Part shown: piece by piece, positions 18,268 through 28,179 of the stretch
How the letters are laid out: each line of letters begins with the position of its first letter
How positions within the stretch are numbered: position 1 is the stretch's first letter
DNA from: Pseudobdellovibrionaceae bacterium
Lineage (GTDB): Bacteria > Bdellovibrionota > FAC87 > UBA2466 > JACKAF01
Assembly (NCBI GenBank): GCA_020635235.1
Contig: JACKAF010000001.1
Coordinates: 620,001-684,000 of the forward strand
DNA: 64,000 bases
Direction of reading: 5' to 3'
Notes under the pieces: generated by a model
What the model was told of the DNA's origin: nothing
Database searches by the model: none
The model's input: only the letters and a program-made list of their open reading frames with translations
Translations under genes and position numbers: made by a program

Positions 18268-20501
18268 TAGTTAAAAAATACCTCCCATTTGGAGCTCCAA
18301 CGCGTCTTGAGTTCGGCTGTTTCGCCTTGCCACAGCAGCGCGCTCCCTTGGTGAAACTGAACTTTGCCACTATCGTTCGTGTTGCCCAAAACTGTAAAAG
18401 GTAGCGCGTGGCGGGAAGCCAGGTTTTCAATCTCACCACGGTTGCTCGGCTCATACGCCAGGAGCATGCGCGGCAAGGCCTCGCCAAAAAGCACTTCATC
18501 GACGTCTTTACCTGTGGGAATCACAAGCTTCAACCCCATCGGCTCCACGTTGGCGCGGAAAGCCATTTCCAGGGAAGCCGTGAGAATGCCACCATCTGAG
18601 ATGTCATGAGCCGCATATGTAAGTCGCGTTTTACGCAAGTCTTTGCAGAATTTTAGGGCGCGAGTGACGATGTTCAGATCGGTATCGACGGGCTGCCCGC
18701 AGTCACGCTTGAACCAACGGCTGGCCAGCACGCTTCCGCCCAGGGCAGCTTCCAGAGGGCCGACTAATGCGAGTTCGAGTTCCGTGCTATAAAACCGGCT
18801 AAACGGTAGCGGCAGGGAGTCTTCGATGACACCCACCATCCCGATCATCGGCGTGGGGTAAATCGCTTTGCCGTCAGTGTCGTTGTACAGACTGACGTTC
18901 CCCGAAACCACCGGCGTGTGCAAACTCGTGCAAGCTTCCGCAATCCCTTCAACGGCTTCTACAAGTTGCCACATTACTTCCGGATTCTCAGGGTTCCCAA
19001 AATTCAGGCAGTCCGTAATCCCGATGGGTTCTGCTCCACGAACGGCGAGGTTCATTGCGGCTTCTGCGACGGCTCGGCGCCCTCCCTCTCTCGGGGCCAG
19101 TTTGCAAAGGCGGGGATTACAGTCGACAGTGAAAGCGAGGCGCACGGGCTTGGACTCAATCTCGCGAACGCGCAAAACGGCAGCGTCGTCGAAGGTTTCG
19201 CCTTGAGTGCGGTTGCCTACCATCGAATCGTACTGCTCCGCCAAGGGACGGGCATCAGCGAAGTTCAAATCCAGCAAGACGGCTTGGATTTTGGATTCCA
19301 GCGGAGCGATATGCAGCTTATTGCGATCCATGAACCAAGCTTGCTTCAAATCCGCGGGTGGGCTGTATGGCCGGTCTGCCATGGGCGGATCGGCGACCAA
19401 ATCGACCGGGAGGTCCACCACCTGCTCCCCGTGCAAAGTCATCCGCACGCGTTTACCGTCGGTAATGGTTCCTACGGCCACAGCGTGCAGGTCCCACTTT
19501 TCAAAAACAGCAATGAGCGGCTCCACAAGATCTGGAGATGTCACAATGAGCATGCGCTCTTGAGACTCCGAGAGGAGCAGTTCATAGGCCGTCAGGTTTT
19601 TCTCGCGCACCGGGATTTTGTCCAGGACCATCTCTAGGCCCGTGCCGGCGCGATCTGCCATTTCAAAGCTTGAGCTCGTTATGCCTGCGGCGCCCATATC
19701 CTGGATCGAAAGAACCAAACCTGTGTTCATCGCTTCCAGAGTGGCTTCCAAGAGAAGCTTTTCCGTGAAAGGATCGCCCACCTGTACGGTCGGACGTTCA
19801 AGTTCTTTTTCGGTAGAAAATTCCTGTGAAGCCATGGTCGCGCCATGGACACCATCGCGCCCTGTCTTGGCCCCTGCATAGACAAGCACGTTGCCGATCC
19901 CTGAGGCTGAGGCGCGGAAAATTTTCTCGTGTTTTACGATGCCTGCTGTGAAAGCGTTCACCAGAGGGTTGCCGTTGTAGCAAGGGTGGAAAAAGGTTTG
20001 CCCAGCGACGGTAGGGACACCGACGCAGTTGCCGTAGTCCCCGATTCCCTTCACAACGCCTTTTACGATGGCGGGTGTGCGCGGCTGAGTTTCGTCGCCG
20101 AAGCACAAACTATTCATCGAAGCAATGGGACGTGCCCCCATTGTAAACACATCACGCAAAATGCCGCCGACGCCCGTGGCTGCCCCTTGGTAGGGTTCTA
20201 TAAAGGACGGGTGGTTGTGGCTTTCCATTTTGAAAGCTACGCCCCAACCTTCTCCGATATCCAGAATACCGGCGTTTTCTCCGGGACCTTGCAACACCCG
20301 CTTCCCACTCGTTGGAAACTTACGCAGGTGCGGTTTGGAGGACTTGTAACTGCAATGCTCGCTGTACATCGCTGAGAAGATCCCCAGCTCGGCGTAGTTG
20401 GGCCGTCGCTCCAACTTGTTGCAGATGAACTCATATTCTTCTGCGCTGATCCCGAGCTGCTTGGCGAGTTCGGGAGTAGAAACTGCGGTATCTTTGATCA
20501 T
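18267..20501 (-). CDS. purL: Phosphoribosylformylglycinamidine synthase, small PurL subunit type
   Basis: FGAM synthase catalytic subunit, 744 residues from ATG 20501. This start overlaps the purQ stop in ATGA and yields the normal small-PurL length; the longer frame to 20621 lies inside purQ and is rejected. Family blocks include MYSEHCSYKSSK, GPGENAGILDIG, KMESHNHPSFIEPYQGAATGVGG and the C-terminal TYAAHDISDGG. Small PurL needs separate PurS and PurQ, and both are immediately upstream. It acts in the cytoplasm at the fourth step of de novo purine synthesis. Confidence 0.96.
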   Translation of the reverse strand: MIKDTAVSTPELAKQLGISAEEYEFICNKLERRPNYAELGIFSAMYSEHCSYKSSKPHLRKFPTSGKRVLQGPGENAGILDIGEGWGVAFKMESHNHPSFIEPYQGAATGVGGILRDVFTMGARPIASMNSLCFGDETQPRTPAIVKGVVKGIGDYGNCVGVPTVAGQTFFHPCYNGNPLVNAFTAGIVKHEKIFRASASGIGNVLVYAGAKTGRDGVHGATMASQEFSTEKELERPTVQVGDPFTEKLLLEATLEAMNTGLVLSIQDMGAAGITSSSFEMADRAGTGLEMVLDKIPVREKNLTAYELLLSESQERMLIVTSPDLVEPLIAVFEKWDLHAVAVGTITDGKRVRMTLHGEQVVDLPVDLVADPPMADRPYSPPADLKQAWFMDRNKLHIAPLESKIQAVLLDLNFADARPLAEQYDSMVGNRTQGETFDDAAVLRVREIESKPVRLAFTVDCNPRLCKLAPREGGRRAVAEAAMNLAVRGAEPIGITDCLNFGNPENPEVMWQLVEAVEGIAEACTSLHTPVVSGNVSLYNDTDGKAIYPTPMIGMVGVIEDSLPLPFSRFYSTELELALVGPLEAALGGSVLASRWFKRDCGQPVDTDLNIVTRALKFCKDLRKTRLTYAAHDISDGGILTASLEMAFRANVEPMGLKLVIPTGKDVDEVLFGEALPRMLLAYEPSNRGEIENLASRHALPFTVLGNTNDSGKVQFHQGSALLWQGETAELKTRWSSKWEVFFN

Positions 20502-21166
20502 CTTGCTTGTGCACTCCAATTCAGAAAGGACTGCCAAATTCCCATTCCATGTCGTGTCCGCAGATCGCTCGCACGCTCGGGGTGAGGCATCAGACCGAAA
20601 ACATTTTTGCTTTCGTTGCAAACACCCGCGATATCAAAAAGGCTACCATTAGGATTGGCCGCATATGAAAGAACGATCTGATCCTTTTCTTTCATAGCCG
20701 AATAAACTTGCTCGTCGACAATATAGCGCCCCTCGCTATGGGCGATAGGCAGGACAAGCTCGTCTCCCACCTTCAGCTGATTCGTCCAAGGGTTGTTGGT
20801 GGAGCTCACGCGTAAGCTGACATCACGACAAATAAAATTTGTACCGATATTTCTTACGAGTGCTCCGGGAAGTAAGCCGGATTCGCAGAGCACTTGGAAG
20901 CCGTTGCAGATCCCCAATGTCAGGCCGCCATTGTCAGCGTACTGCTTTACGCTTCCCATAATGGGTGAGTGCGAGGCCACGGCGCCGCAGCGCAGGTAAT
21001 CACCGTAGGAAAAACCGCCGGGAACGACCACTAACGTGTACTCCCCCAGATCTTTTGCGTCCTTGTGCCAGAGGCGGTCCACTTCCAACTCTAGCGTATG
21101 CTGGAGCGTGAAGACGGTATCGTCATCGCAGTTGGATCCGGGGAATGTTATGACTGCCGCTTTCAT
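20498..21166 (-). CDS. purQ: FGAM synthase glutaminase subunit
   Basis: A 222-residue class I glutamine amidotransferase that supplies ammonia to PurL. It starts MKAAVITFPGSNCDDD, as in PurQ. The nucleophile elbow is LGICNGFQVL (Cys), and the His/Glu pair of the triad is in GLMPHPERA. GGFSYGDYLRCGA is the oxyanion region. It is separated by 5 bp from purS and overlaps purL by 4 bp, consistent with stoichiometric assembly of the PurSQL complex. Confidence 0.96.
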   Translation of the reverse strand: MKAAVITFPGSNCDDDTVFTLQHTLELEVDRLWHKDAKDLGEYTLVVVPGGFSYGDYLRCGAVASHSPIMGSVKQYADNGGLTLGICNGFQVLCESGLLPGALVRNIGTNFICRDVSLRVSSTNNPWTNQLKVGDELVLPIAHSEGRYIVDEQVYSAMKEKDQIVLSYAANPNGSLFDIAGVCNESKNVFGLMPHPERASDLRTRHGMGIWQSFLNWSAQAR

Positions 21167-21171
21167 TCGGG

Positions 21172-21423
21172 TTATTTGCCCTCGAGCTGCAAGGTGTAGG
21201 ACTCAATGACGGGGTTGGCGAGCAGCTTCTCGCACATGTTCTCCACATCTTTTTTGGCGTCGGCAGGGGATTGGCCATCTGTATCCAATTCCAATTGGAC
21301 TACTTTGCCGATTCGCACGTCCTTTACCCGACGGAATCCCAATCTTTGTAGAGATTGGCAGATGGTATTCCCTTGGGGATCGAACACCGAGTCTTTATAA
21401 AAGATTTCGACCAGTGCTTTCAC
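21172..21423 (-). CDS. purS: FGAM synthase PurS subunit
   Basis: An 83-residue PurS, the small scaffold that bridges PurQ and PurL. The typical opening with DSVFDPQGNTICQSLQRLGF and the central VKDVRIGKVVQLEL match the family, and the length is typical. It lies between purC (15 bp) and purQ (5 bp). The small size makes sequence evidence limited, but gene order settles the identification. Confidence 0.94.
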   Translation of the reverse strand: MKALVEIFYKDSVFDPQGNTICQSLQRLGFRRVKDVRIGKVVQLELDTDGQSPADAKKDVENMCEKLLANPVIESYTLQLEGK

Positions 21424-21438
21424 CGTAGCTCCTTGGTT

Positions 21439-22167
21439 TTAGTTTCCTTCAAAATGTCTTTTTAGGCGTTGGTAAACTTCTTGGTAGCTTTCTTCTACTC
21501 GGCCCAGATCGTGACGGAAGCGGTCTTTGTCTAGCGGCTCGCCCGTTTCCTTGTCCCAAAGACGACAGCCGTCTCCTGTAAATTCGTCCGCGAGTAGAAT
21601 GTTCCCGTCGTTGTCAGTTCCAAACTCTAATTTGAAATCGACCAGCGTTAGCCCGACCTGATCAAAAACTTGCGTCAATAGCTTGTTGACCCGCAGCGCT
21701 TTGCTTTCCATTTCCTTAAGCTGTTCCGGCGTCGCCCATTTGAAGTAAAAAATGTGCCGCTCAGAAATTAAGGGATCGCCGAGCTCATCGCTCTTGAGGA
21801 AAAACTCTACGAAAGGAGGCTCAAAACGGTGTTTTTTCTCTATTCCCAGACGTTTGCAAATACTACCAGCGGCCAAATTACGAACGACCACTTCGACCGG
21901 AATAATTTTAACGCGCTTGATCAGCATCTCCCGCTCCGCGGTTTTTTCCACGAAGTGCGTGGGGATGCCGTGCTTTTCCAGGTACTGAAATACCCAGGCA
22001 GAAATCGAATTGTTAATGGGCCCTTTTCCGAGAATCTGGCCTTTCTTCAATCCGTTAAAACCCGTCGCATCGTCTTTGAAATGCTGTACGATGAAGTCGT
22101 TGCGATCGGTGGAATAGAGAATCTTCGCTTTGCCCTCGGATAGGGGGCCCCGGCGCTCAACACTCAT
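21439..22167 (-). CDS. purC: Phosphoribosylaminoimidazole-succinocarboxamide synthase
   Basis: SAICAR synthetase, 242 residues, joins CAIR and aspartate. Visible blocks are GKAKILYSTDRNDFIVQHFKDDAT with a stop-and-go pattern typical of PurC, VEVVVRNLAAGSICKRLG, LVDFKLEFG and ADEFTGDGCRLWDKETGE near the C-terminus. The start overlaps the end of purB by 11 bp, so translation is probably coupled. It belongs to the compact purine operon. Confidence 0.96.
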   Translation of the reverse strand: MSVERRGPLSEGKAKILYSTDRNDFIVQHFKDDATGFNGLKKGQILGKGPINNSISAWVFQYLEKHGIPTHFVEKTAEREMLIKRVKIIPVEVVVRNLAAGSICKRLGIEKKHRFEPPFVEFFLKSDELGDPLISERHIFYFKWATPEQLKEMESKALRVNKLLTQVFDQVGLTLVDFKLEFGTDNDGNILLADEFTGDGCRLWDKETGEPLDKDRFRHDLGRVEESYQEVYQRLKRHFEGN

Positions 22168-23458
22168 TTTTTAGAACCTTTTCATAGAGATAGTCGAGAT
22201 GACCAAAATAACTTTGCGGTTCGAATAACACATCTAGGCTGTCCGGGGAAAGGGCTTTCGCGACACGCGGATCGGATTTCAACAGGCCTAGGAAAGGCTT
22301 TTCGGTGTCGAGAGCCTTTAGAGCGTTTTGTTGAACAATTTCGTAGGCTTCATCACGGCTGCACCCACCCTCGACTAGGGCAAGCAGCACCTTTTGCGAG
22401 TAGATAACCCCGTGCAGGCGATCCAGGTTGCGCTGCATCTGATCCGGGAAAATCTCAAGTCCCGCGAGCAACTTTTGCAGGCGCCCCAACATGTAGTCGG
22501 CCAAGATATTGGCATCTGGGGCAATTACCCGCTCCACCGAAGAGTGGCTGATATCTCGTTCGTGCCAGAGGGCGCAATCTTCGAGGGCTGGAATGACCAT
22601 GCTTCGGAGCAGCCGCGCTAGCCCCGTTAGGTTTTCCCCACTGATGGGGTTGCGTTTGTGCGGCATGGCCGACGACCCCTTTTGACCAGGGGTGAAGCCT
22701 TCGCGGACCTCGCTGAGTTCGGTGCGCTGCAAGTGGCGGAGCTCCACGGCGATGGCCTCTACTACGGAGGCGAAGAGCGCCAGGGCCGAGAAGTAAGCGG
22801 CCACTCGATCTCGTGCTATCACCTGGGTGGACAAGGAGTCAGGCTTAAGGCCCAGCTTATCGCACACAAACTTTTCCACTTCCGGCGGTGTGTGGGCGTA
22901 GTTCCCCACCGCTCCAGAGAGCTTCCCCACTGCGACTTCTTCACGCGCGGATTGGAGGCGCTTTTTAGCCCGGCGGATCATGTCGTGCCAGAGCAGCCAC
23001 TTCATGCCCATCGTAATGGGTTCGGCGTGGATGCCGTGCGTGCGCCCCATCATCGGTACGGCCTTATCCCGAAGAGCGTTTTTCCTAGTGATATCTAAAA
23101 GGGCGTCAAACTCCGCCAGCAAAAGATCTGCGGACTTGGTGAGCCGATACGCGAGCGCGGTGTCCAGAATGTCGCTACTCGTGAGGCCGTAGTGGATGTA
23201 GCGCCCTGCCTCGCCCACGTGGCTTTGAACGTTGGAAACAAAAGCGGCAACGTCGTGCTTGGTTTTTTCTTCGAGTTTGAGAATCTCGTCGATATCGAAG
23301 TTGGCCTTGGCCTTGATCTCTTTCAGGGCCGCTTCCGGAATTTTCCCCAGCCGCTGCCAACCCTCACAAGCAAGGACTTCCACATCCAACCAGGTTCGGT
23401 ACTTGGCCTCCTCCGACCACAAATGGGTCATCTTGGGGCGGCTATATCTTGGGATCAC
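22157..23458 (-). CDS. purB: Adenylosuccinate lyase
   Basis: A 433-residue fumarase/aspartase-superfamily lyase that acts twice in purine synthesis (SAICAR to AICAR; adenylosuccinate to AMP). The superfamily signature GSSAMPHKRNPI is present near residue 262; TSSDILDTALAYRL and MMGRTHGIHAEP provide further active-site blocks. The ATG at 23458 begins MIPRYSRPKMTHLWSEEAKY, a typical PurB start. It follows the secreted-protein gene at 23466 by 7 bp and overlaps purC. Confidence 0.96.
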   Translation of the reverse strand: MIPRYSRPKMTHLWSEEAKYRTWLDVEVLACEGWQRLGKIPEAALKEIKAKANFDIDEILKLEEKTKHDVAAFVSNVQSHVGEAGRYIHYGLTSSDILDTALAYRLTKSADLLLAEFDALLDITRKNALRDKAVPMMGRTHGIHAEPITMGMKWLLWHDMIRRAKKRLQSAREEVAVGKLSGAVGNYAHTPPEVEKFVCDKLGLKPDSLSTQVIARDRVAAYFSALALFASVVEAIAVELRHLQRTELSEVREGFTPGQKGSSAMPHKRNPISGENLTGLARLLRSMVIPALEDCALWHERDISHSSVERVIAPDANILADYMLGRLQKLLAGLEIFPDQMQRNLDRLHGVIYSQKVLLALVEGGCSRDEAYEIVQQNALKALDTEKPFLGLLKSDPRVAKALSPDSLDVLFEPQSYFGHLDYLYEKVLKNEC

Positions 23459-23465
23459 TTCGTTT

Positions 23466-24509
23466 CTATTCCTTCTCCGGGTCTTTGGGCCGGTTTTCGG
23501 GGATTCTCGAAAAAAACTTCGCCCTCAGCGTCGCGATGGTGTCTAGGTGCGTGCGTCTGGCCTCTTTCCTGGCGTGTTCCAGGGCAACCGGGAACTGGGC
23601 TGCCGTGCTGTAGCGGAACAGCCCCTTGTCGGTATCCACATACCACCAACCCAGAATTCTTTGAAGCTTCATTTCCGCGAGCGGTTTTTGGACTTCACCA
23701 GTAGTGGACTTGTCGAAGATAGCTGGGGCCTCGAATTTTGGACCCTTCTCTGCCTCCTCGAAGACCAGGTCAAAGTACTTTTGAGTTTCTGTCTCCTTGG
23801 AGCTGATCAAATTCTTGATGTAGTACGAAAAAGCGACAAAACCGAACTGGAGAATGTTGGCCCGGACAGCCATGAAGCCGTGGAACTCTCCGTCCTTGGC
23901 AGTTCCAAAATCCTTAATGGGCTCCTTGGTCTTGTCGTCGTAAGGGAGGAATTCAAGGATGGCCCGGAAGCCTCCGTTTCGGTTGAGGTACTTTTGAGGG
24001 CTTCTAAGAAATTCCGTCGCGTTCTTGTAGCCTGCCCCAATCGCCTTTTCCGTGATGTTTTCGAGAGTGCAAAAGCCGTGGGATTCGTACCAGGTTTCGG
24101 GTTCCAGCCCCTCGTCGACCTTTCGGACACGTACATCGGAGGTGATGCAATCGCCGCAGTACTTTTCGCCAAGCTGCATCTTCTGGAGGTACTTGTCCCG
24201 TGCATAGTCAGCGGCCTCTGTGGCAGTCTTGATTTCCTTCTTGTCCGCGTTTTCTTTGATCAGTTTGCTGAGGTGGGCCTCCGCTGCGAAAAACTTGGCT
24301 TCAAGGTCTTTATAGGATTTTCGGCACTCTTCGTCTTCCAAACGCTTTTTGAATTCTGGAAGGACCGGAACGAGGACGGGCTTTCCTTCCTTAATTTCCT
24401 CGTACTCCAACGGGTGTTTTTTCCAAAATTCCAGATCCGGGCGCTTGTCTCCCTCGCCGAAAACCGGAAAAGCAGCCAAACAGACAAATAGCGTTACAAA
24501 AAAACCCAT
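23466..24509 (-). CDS. Secreted protein of unknown function at the head of the purine genes
   Basis: I choose ATG 24509 (347 aa) because it places a signal peptide at the N-terminus (MGFFVTLFVCLAAFPVFG) and has AGGTGG a few bases upstream; 24530 and 24599 are alternatives. The mature protein is charged and probably helical, with a long Lys/Glu-rich segment (about 20-100) followed by KYCGDCITSDVRV and HGFCTLEN, which give a possible C-x-x-C plus a further cysteine. The middle contains an aromatic-rich globular region. No family recognised. It ends 7 bp before purB, so it is probably co-transcribed with purine synthesis genes, with no obvious functional link. Confidence 0.66.
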   Translation of the reverse strand: MGFFVTLFVCLAAFPVFGEGDKRPDLEFWKKHPLEYEEIKEGKPVLVPVLPEFKKRLEDEECRKSYKDLEAKFFAAEAHLSKLIKENADKKEIKTATEAADYARDKYLQKMQLGEKYCGDCITSDVRVRKVDEGLEPETWYESHGFCTLENITEKAIGAGYKNATEFLRSPQKYLNRNGGFRAILEFLPYDDKTKEPIKDFGTAKDGEFHGFMAVRANILQFGFVAFSYYIKNLISSKETETQKYFDLVFEEAEKGPKFEAPAIFDKSTTGEVQKPLAEMKLQRILGWWYVDTDKGLFRYSTAAQFPVALEHARKEARRTHLDTIATLRAKFFSRIPENRPKDPEKE

Positions 24510-24632
24510 GGCACCACCTACGTTAATCATATGCACAAAAAGCCCAGCTAGTTGATAGCCGTAGGTTTCTGAGTTTTCAAGGGGATCTCGTTTCTCCATT
24601 ATCCTGGCCCCGTTAGCGAAGAGTTTTTTGTT

Positions 24633-27248
24633 TCAGGGAAGCCACTTTTCCAAGCGCACCGCGCGCTCCGGCTTTGTTTCTCTGATCTGTTTGGGCGGCG
24701 TCTGCACGGCGAGCAAAAGGCGGCGCGCAGCGTCTAGAAAGGCCGCCATTTCCCCAGAGCTTTCCCATTGGGCCAGCACCTGGCTCAAGTGATGGATGCG
24801 ATCGTTGTCCAGATGAGAGAGGACGTTTAGCGCTTTGCGTACCGAACCGTCGCGGCTGAGCTCAGCGAGCTTTTCTACTAGAGCGAGCGCCTTTTTGCGA
24901 TCGAGGTGCTCGGACAAAAATCTATGGAGTACGACGTGATCGTCTTTTTGAACGAGTTGTGTGACCCAACGACGTTCGGTTTCGCTGAGGTCTCGGATAT
25001 CTGGCAGCACCCCAGGGCCTGATGCGAGTAGGCGTTCGATCCCGGCGCGGACGCTAGACGGTTTGTCTCGAACGAGAGGCTTCAAGCTATCTAACCACAG
25101 CTTGAGACCGGATTCTTTGCCCGAAACACCAAGCAGGCGCTCCATCGCTTCCAGTAGCGTCTCGCTTTCCGAACGAATCCACGCGTGATCCCTTTCTGAC
25201 TTCAGCTGAGAAACCTTGTCGAGCCAGCGGTAGATGACGTTCGTCTCAAGAAGCCAACCTCCCACTCCCGGATACTCGAGATAGGTTTCACCCGCCTTCT
25301 CAAACATGCCCGCGAAGCGCGCCTTGGAAACCCACGCGAGTAACTCCGTGAGTGGCTGACCGTGGCCCGCCTGTACAAAGCCGGTACGGGTAAAATGTAA
25401 AATGGAGTGGTAGAGCTCAAACGGCGTCGGAAGCCCGCGTGCGGGTAGCGGGGAGGAATCAAAATAATAGATGGGCTGAATCGATCCGACGATACCTTCT
25501 ACTTTTTTCAAGAGTTCGGGATCATTTTTGAAAAAAGGCTGCAAAAAGCCTTCCAGTCCGCCCTCGCCTTGCCAGGGCAAGGACCCCAACTTCAAATCTT
25601 CAAAGACGAGCCCTTTTACCCGACGCAGAAAGAAAAGTGACTGGCTTGCAATAAAGCCATTCAAGCTGTCCATGATGTTGTTGCTGTCAAAAGTAGTGAG
25701 AATACCTTTTTCGGGGCGGGCGACAAAAACCGCAAGAGACGTGAGGAATGCCTTGGTATCTGCGTAGCTGAGCAGATCATTGCTCAGCTTTACCGCGGAT
25801 TCTAAGGCCGTCCCTAAGTTCGAGCCCTCCGACTGGAAGCGGTAGCTGAAATCAGCCGCCAGTTTACGCTCCAGGTAGGTTTCGAGTTGCTCCAAGGTAT
25901 CGGAAAAAAAACTCCGCATTTTCATGGCGTCGTGGTGCGGAAAGGTGGCGACTGTTTTATCGCCTTCGGTTTTCCATTCGATGAATGAAACGTGGAGTTT
26001 TACTTCTTTTACCGGAAGCGCCCATAAGGCATCTGCGGAGAATTCTTCCGCCTGCAAAAGCTTTTCGATCTCTTCTTTGTTGCTGCGAATGACGTCTTCC
26101 AACCAGAGACTTAGGGCGTAGGCGTTTAGTTCCGTCGTTAGGTTTGAGAAAAATGGGTTCACTGCGACTTCGGTGGATTGGTGGTAGCCGCGGATGGTGG
26201 CAATCCCGCGGTAGACTTGCTTGAAGATTTCCTTTTGCGCCGCTGCATCGAGTTTGACGGCTTTCGTCCAGAATTCTTTGTTCGCGAGCTTTTTGGAGAG
26301 GCTGCGCTGTACGCTCCAGGTAACCACGGGATTGGCGAATTCACTGAGGACGTGCATAAGCATGGGATCTTTATCGAGTTCTTTTTCGATCGTCCCAAAA
26401 AAGCCCCCCGTGCTGCCGTTGGCTTGCTCGGCGAAATAAAGGAGCAGGTCCAGCTTGTTGTTTCTGGCGGGTTTCATTTTGTCGGGAACAGTGGACAGCA
26501 TCTTGCGCATGCCGTACGCGAACCCTTCAAAGGGAGCCGCCGATTTGTACTGGTCTCTGAGAAACCGTGTCGAAAGAACAAGGGCTTCCCCAAAGGCGCT
26601 TTCATCCAAAGCTTGTGCGACGCGTACGCTGTCAGCAACCAGGCTCTCTGAACTCAAGAAGCGATCCAGATCTGTAAAAAACGCATCCGCCGATGGGAGA
26701 GGCAGAGATTCCCAATCTCCTTTTTTTTCTGGCTCGGGTAGGGATTCCAGCCGTTCCAGCAGTGCGGCCAAGGTCGGATCCAGAAGGAGGATCGCCCGGC
26801 TTGCCAGCCGATCGAATTGCTCGTCCGACCAAAAAGCGGCGGCCAATTCGACGAGGGCAGCAAAGTCCTGTTCCTTTTCCCAGGTGGCCACATTGCTTTT
26901 CCACTCACTAAAGCCGCGGTTCTGGGTTCGTCGGGAAAGGATCTCCACGAGCCCGGAGCTGTCCTGCGCGCTTTGGTAGACGTAGCGGTTAAGAAGCTCG
27001 CTTATCTCCTCAAGCTCCCGGGTGGAGGGGCTCTCGAACAACGCCGCAAGCTCGTCAAAGCGGTGATCTTCATTCATGACGGAGAACAAGGCTTTCACAT
27101 CTTCGGGGTTGAGGTGATCCCCCAAGATCAGAGTTTCGGCGCGCGTTTTTGGCTGGTTAGGGAGTGTTGGGATCTCCGGTGTGCGGGTGCACGCCGTATT
27201 CAGAACGAGCAAGGAAAACGGTAAACAAAATGCTGCGAGCGCTTTCAC
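24633..27248 (-). CDS. Large lipoprotein of unknown function
   Basis: The frame is open from TTG 27287; I prefer GTG 27248 (871 aa), which starts MKALAAFCLPFSLLVLNTAC, a lipoprotein signal with lipobox ending in Cys20. The start has no good ribosome binding site, so it is uncertain. The rest is long, mostly helical by composition, with many Leu/Glu/Lys segments and acidic patches. There are no cofactor motifs or obvious repeats. It would be anchored in an envelope membrane. It lies 123 bp upstream of the next secreted-protein gene on the same strand, at the edge of the damaged 27.3-37.45 kb block, but its own frame is intact. Confidence 0.68.
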   Translation of the reverse strand: MKALAAFCLPFSLLVLNTACTRTPEIPTLPNQPKTRAETLILGDHLNPEDVKALFSVMNEDHRFDELAALFESPSTRELEEISELLNRYVYQSAQDSSGLVEILSRRTQNRGFSEWKSNVATWEKEQDFAALVELAAAFWSDEQFDRLASRAILLLDPTLAALLERLESLPEPEKKGDWESLPLPSADAFFTDLDRFLSSESLVADSVRVAQALDESAFGEALVLSTRFLRDQYKSAAPFEGFAYGMRKMLSTVPDKMKPARNNKLDLLLYFAEQANGSTGGFFGTIEKELDKDPMLMHVLSEFANPVVTWSVQRSLSKKLANKEFWTKAVKLDAAAQKEIFKQVYRGIATIRGYHQSTEVAVNPFFSNLTTELNAYALSLWLEDVIRSNKEEIEKLLQAEEFSADALWALPVKEVKLHVSFIEWKTEGDKTVATFPHHDAMKMRSFFSDTLEQLETYLERKLAADFSYRFQSEGSNLGTALESAVKLSNDLLSYADTKAFLTSLAVFVARPEKGILTTFDSNNIMDSLNGFIASQSLFFLRRVKGLVFEDLKLGSLPWQGEGGLEGFLQPFFKNDPELLKKVEGIVGSIQPIYYFDSSPLPARGLPTPFELYHSILHFTRTGFVQAGHGQPLTELLAWVSKARFAGMFEKAGETYLEYPGVGGWLLETNVIYRWLDKVSQLKSERDHAWIRSESETLLEAMERLLGVSGKESGLKLWLDSLKPLVRDKPSSVRAGIERLLASGPGVLPDIRDLSETERRWVTQLVQKDDHVVLHRFLSEHLDRKKALALVEKLAELSRDGSVRKALNVLSHLDNDRIHHLSQVLAQWESSGEMAAFLDAARRLLLAVQTPPKQIRETKPERAVRLEKWLP

Positions 27249-27296
27249 GGCGGCATTGTAGGCAAGGGCCACCAGGGCGGGGGTCAAGCTTAAGCG

Positions 27297-28170
27297 CTAT
27301 TCCATCATGTTGGAACGAAGCTGGCGGGGCCAGTGAGCGCCTTCATTGTAGCCAGCTTGGATGGCGGCTCGTTTTTGAACCGAAATCTGTCGGGGTTGCA
27401 CGCAGGTAGATGCTTGCCGTGTAGTGAGCCTCTCCGAACTCCACTGTGAATCCGCTGAACTTGGTGAGGGAAAGATCTGTCGGAAGACGTTTCGCTCCGT
27501 ATCCTTCGTGCCGCTCTCGATGAGTTGAGGTAGTCGTCGTACGCTGACCGCCACAATGATATCTGCGCCCTGCTTTTGGCTACATCGACATCGGCTTCCC
27601 ATTGAGCGAGAAAAACCCATTGGTTGGCACTTTGCTCGGAAAGGCCGGAAAATACCGGGTAGCGAAATAGCCTTCATGAAGGGCCGCTCCAGGAGCCGGA
27701 ATGACAAACGTCCGTTTTGCCGCCGTTCAGGTTGGAAGCAGTCGGGTATAGGTGGGACCCGATAGCGTACCCAGTCGTTTTATGCGGAAACTCTTTTCAA
27801 TGCGCGAAGAGATGGGGTGATCCGAGGTACCCTTTTTGAAGTCGAAAAGCCCGTCACTATAAGTCAACTCTCGCTGGCCGCATCGCAAACCACTCGAGAT
27901 CGTGGATTGCTTTCATTAGCCCGTAGCCCGCGGCGAGAGATGCTCCAGCCAGCCAGTGGAGACTGACGTAAGCGATCTCAATCCCTTCCTCTTTGAGTTT
28001 CTTTAAGAGAGGCCGACCGTCCGCAAAGCTCTCGCGATGCCTGCCCACCCACAACAGGCCTACCGATTTACGCTGTTTCGCGGTTTCGGCTTGAGCGGAA
28101 AATTTCACCGGGTCGTTAGCGGGTTGCTTCCCCTTGCATCCCACAGAGCGAGCGCCACTAGAGTCAACAA
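27297..28170 (-). pseudogene. Patatin-like phospholipase, frame-disrupted
   Basis: A minus-strand frame near 28060-27880 reads KSVGLLWVGRHRESFADG then LLKKLKEEGIEIAYVS, which lines up with the glycine-rich oxyanion loop and first helix of bacterial patatins; the GxSxG region that should follow is garbled. Near 27600-27540 a second frame gives VDVAK then GADIIVAVSV, the segment after the catalytic Asp. The last part, RAAIQAGYNEG, matches the C-terminal helix before the stop at 27297. At least three frame changes are needed. The family hydrolyses phospholipid acyl chains. Boundaries are approximate, especially the start. It lies downstream of tlyA on the same strand. Confidence 0.6.
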
Positions 28171-28179
28171 AAGCGTCGA

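Noticed and set aside
23547..24491. 314-codon plus-strand frame opposite the secreted-protein gene
   Set aside because: The minus-strand gene has a signal peptide and operon spacing; the plus frame reads as a Leu/Val/Phe-rich shadow of it.
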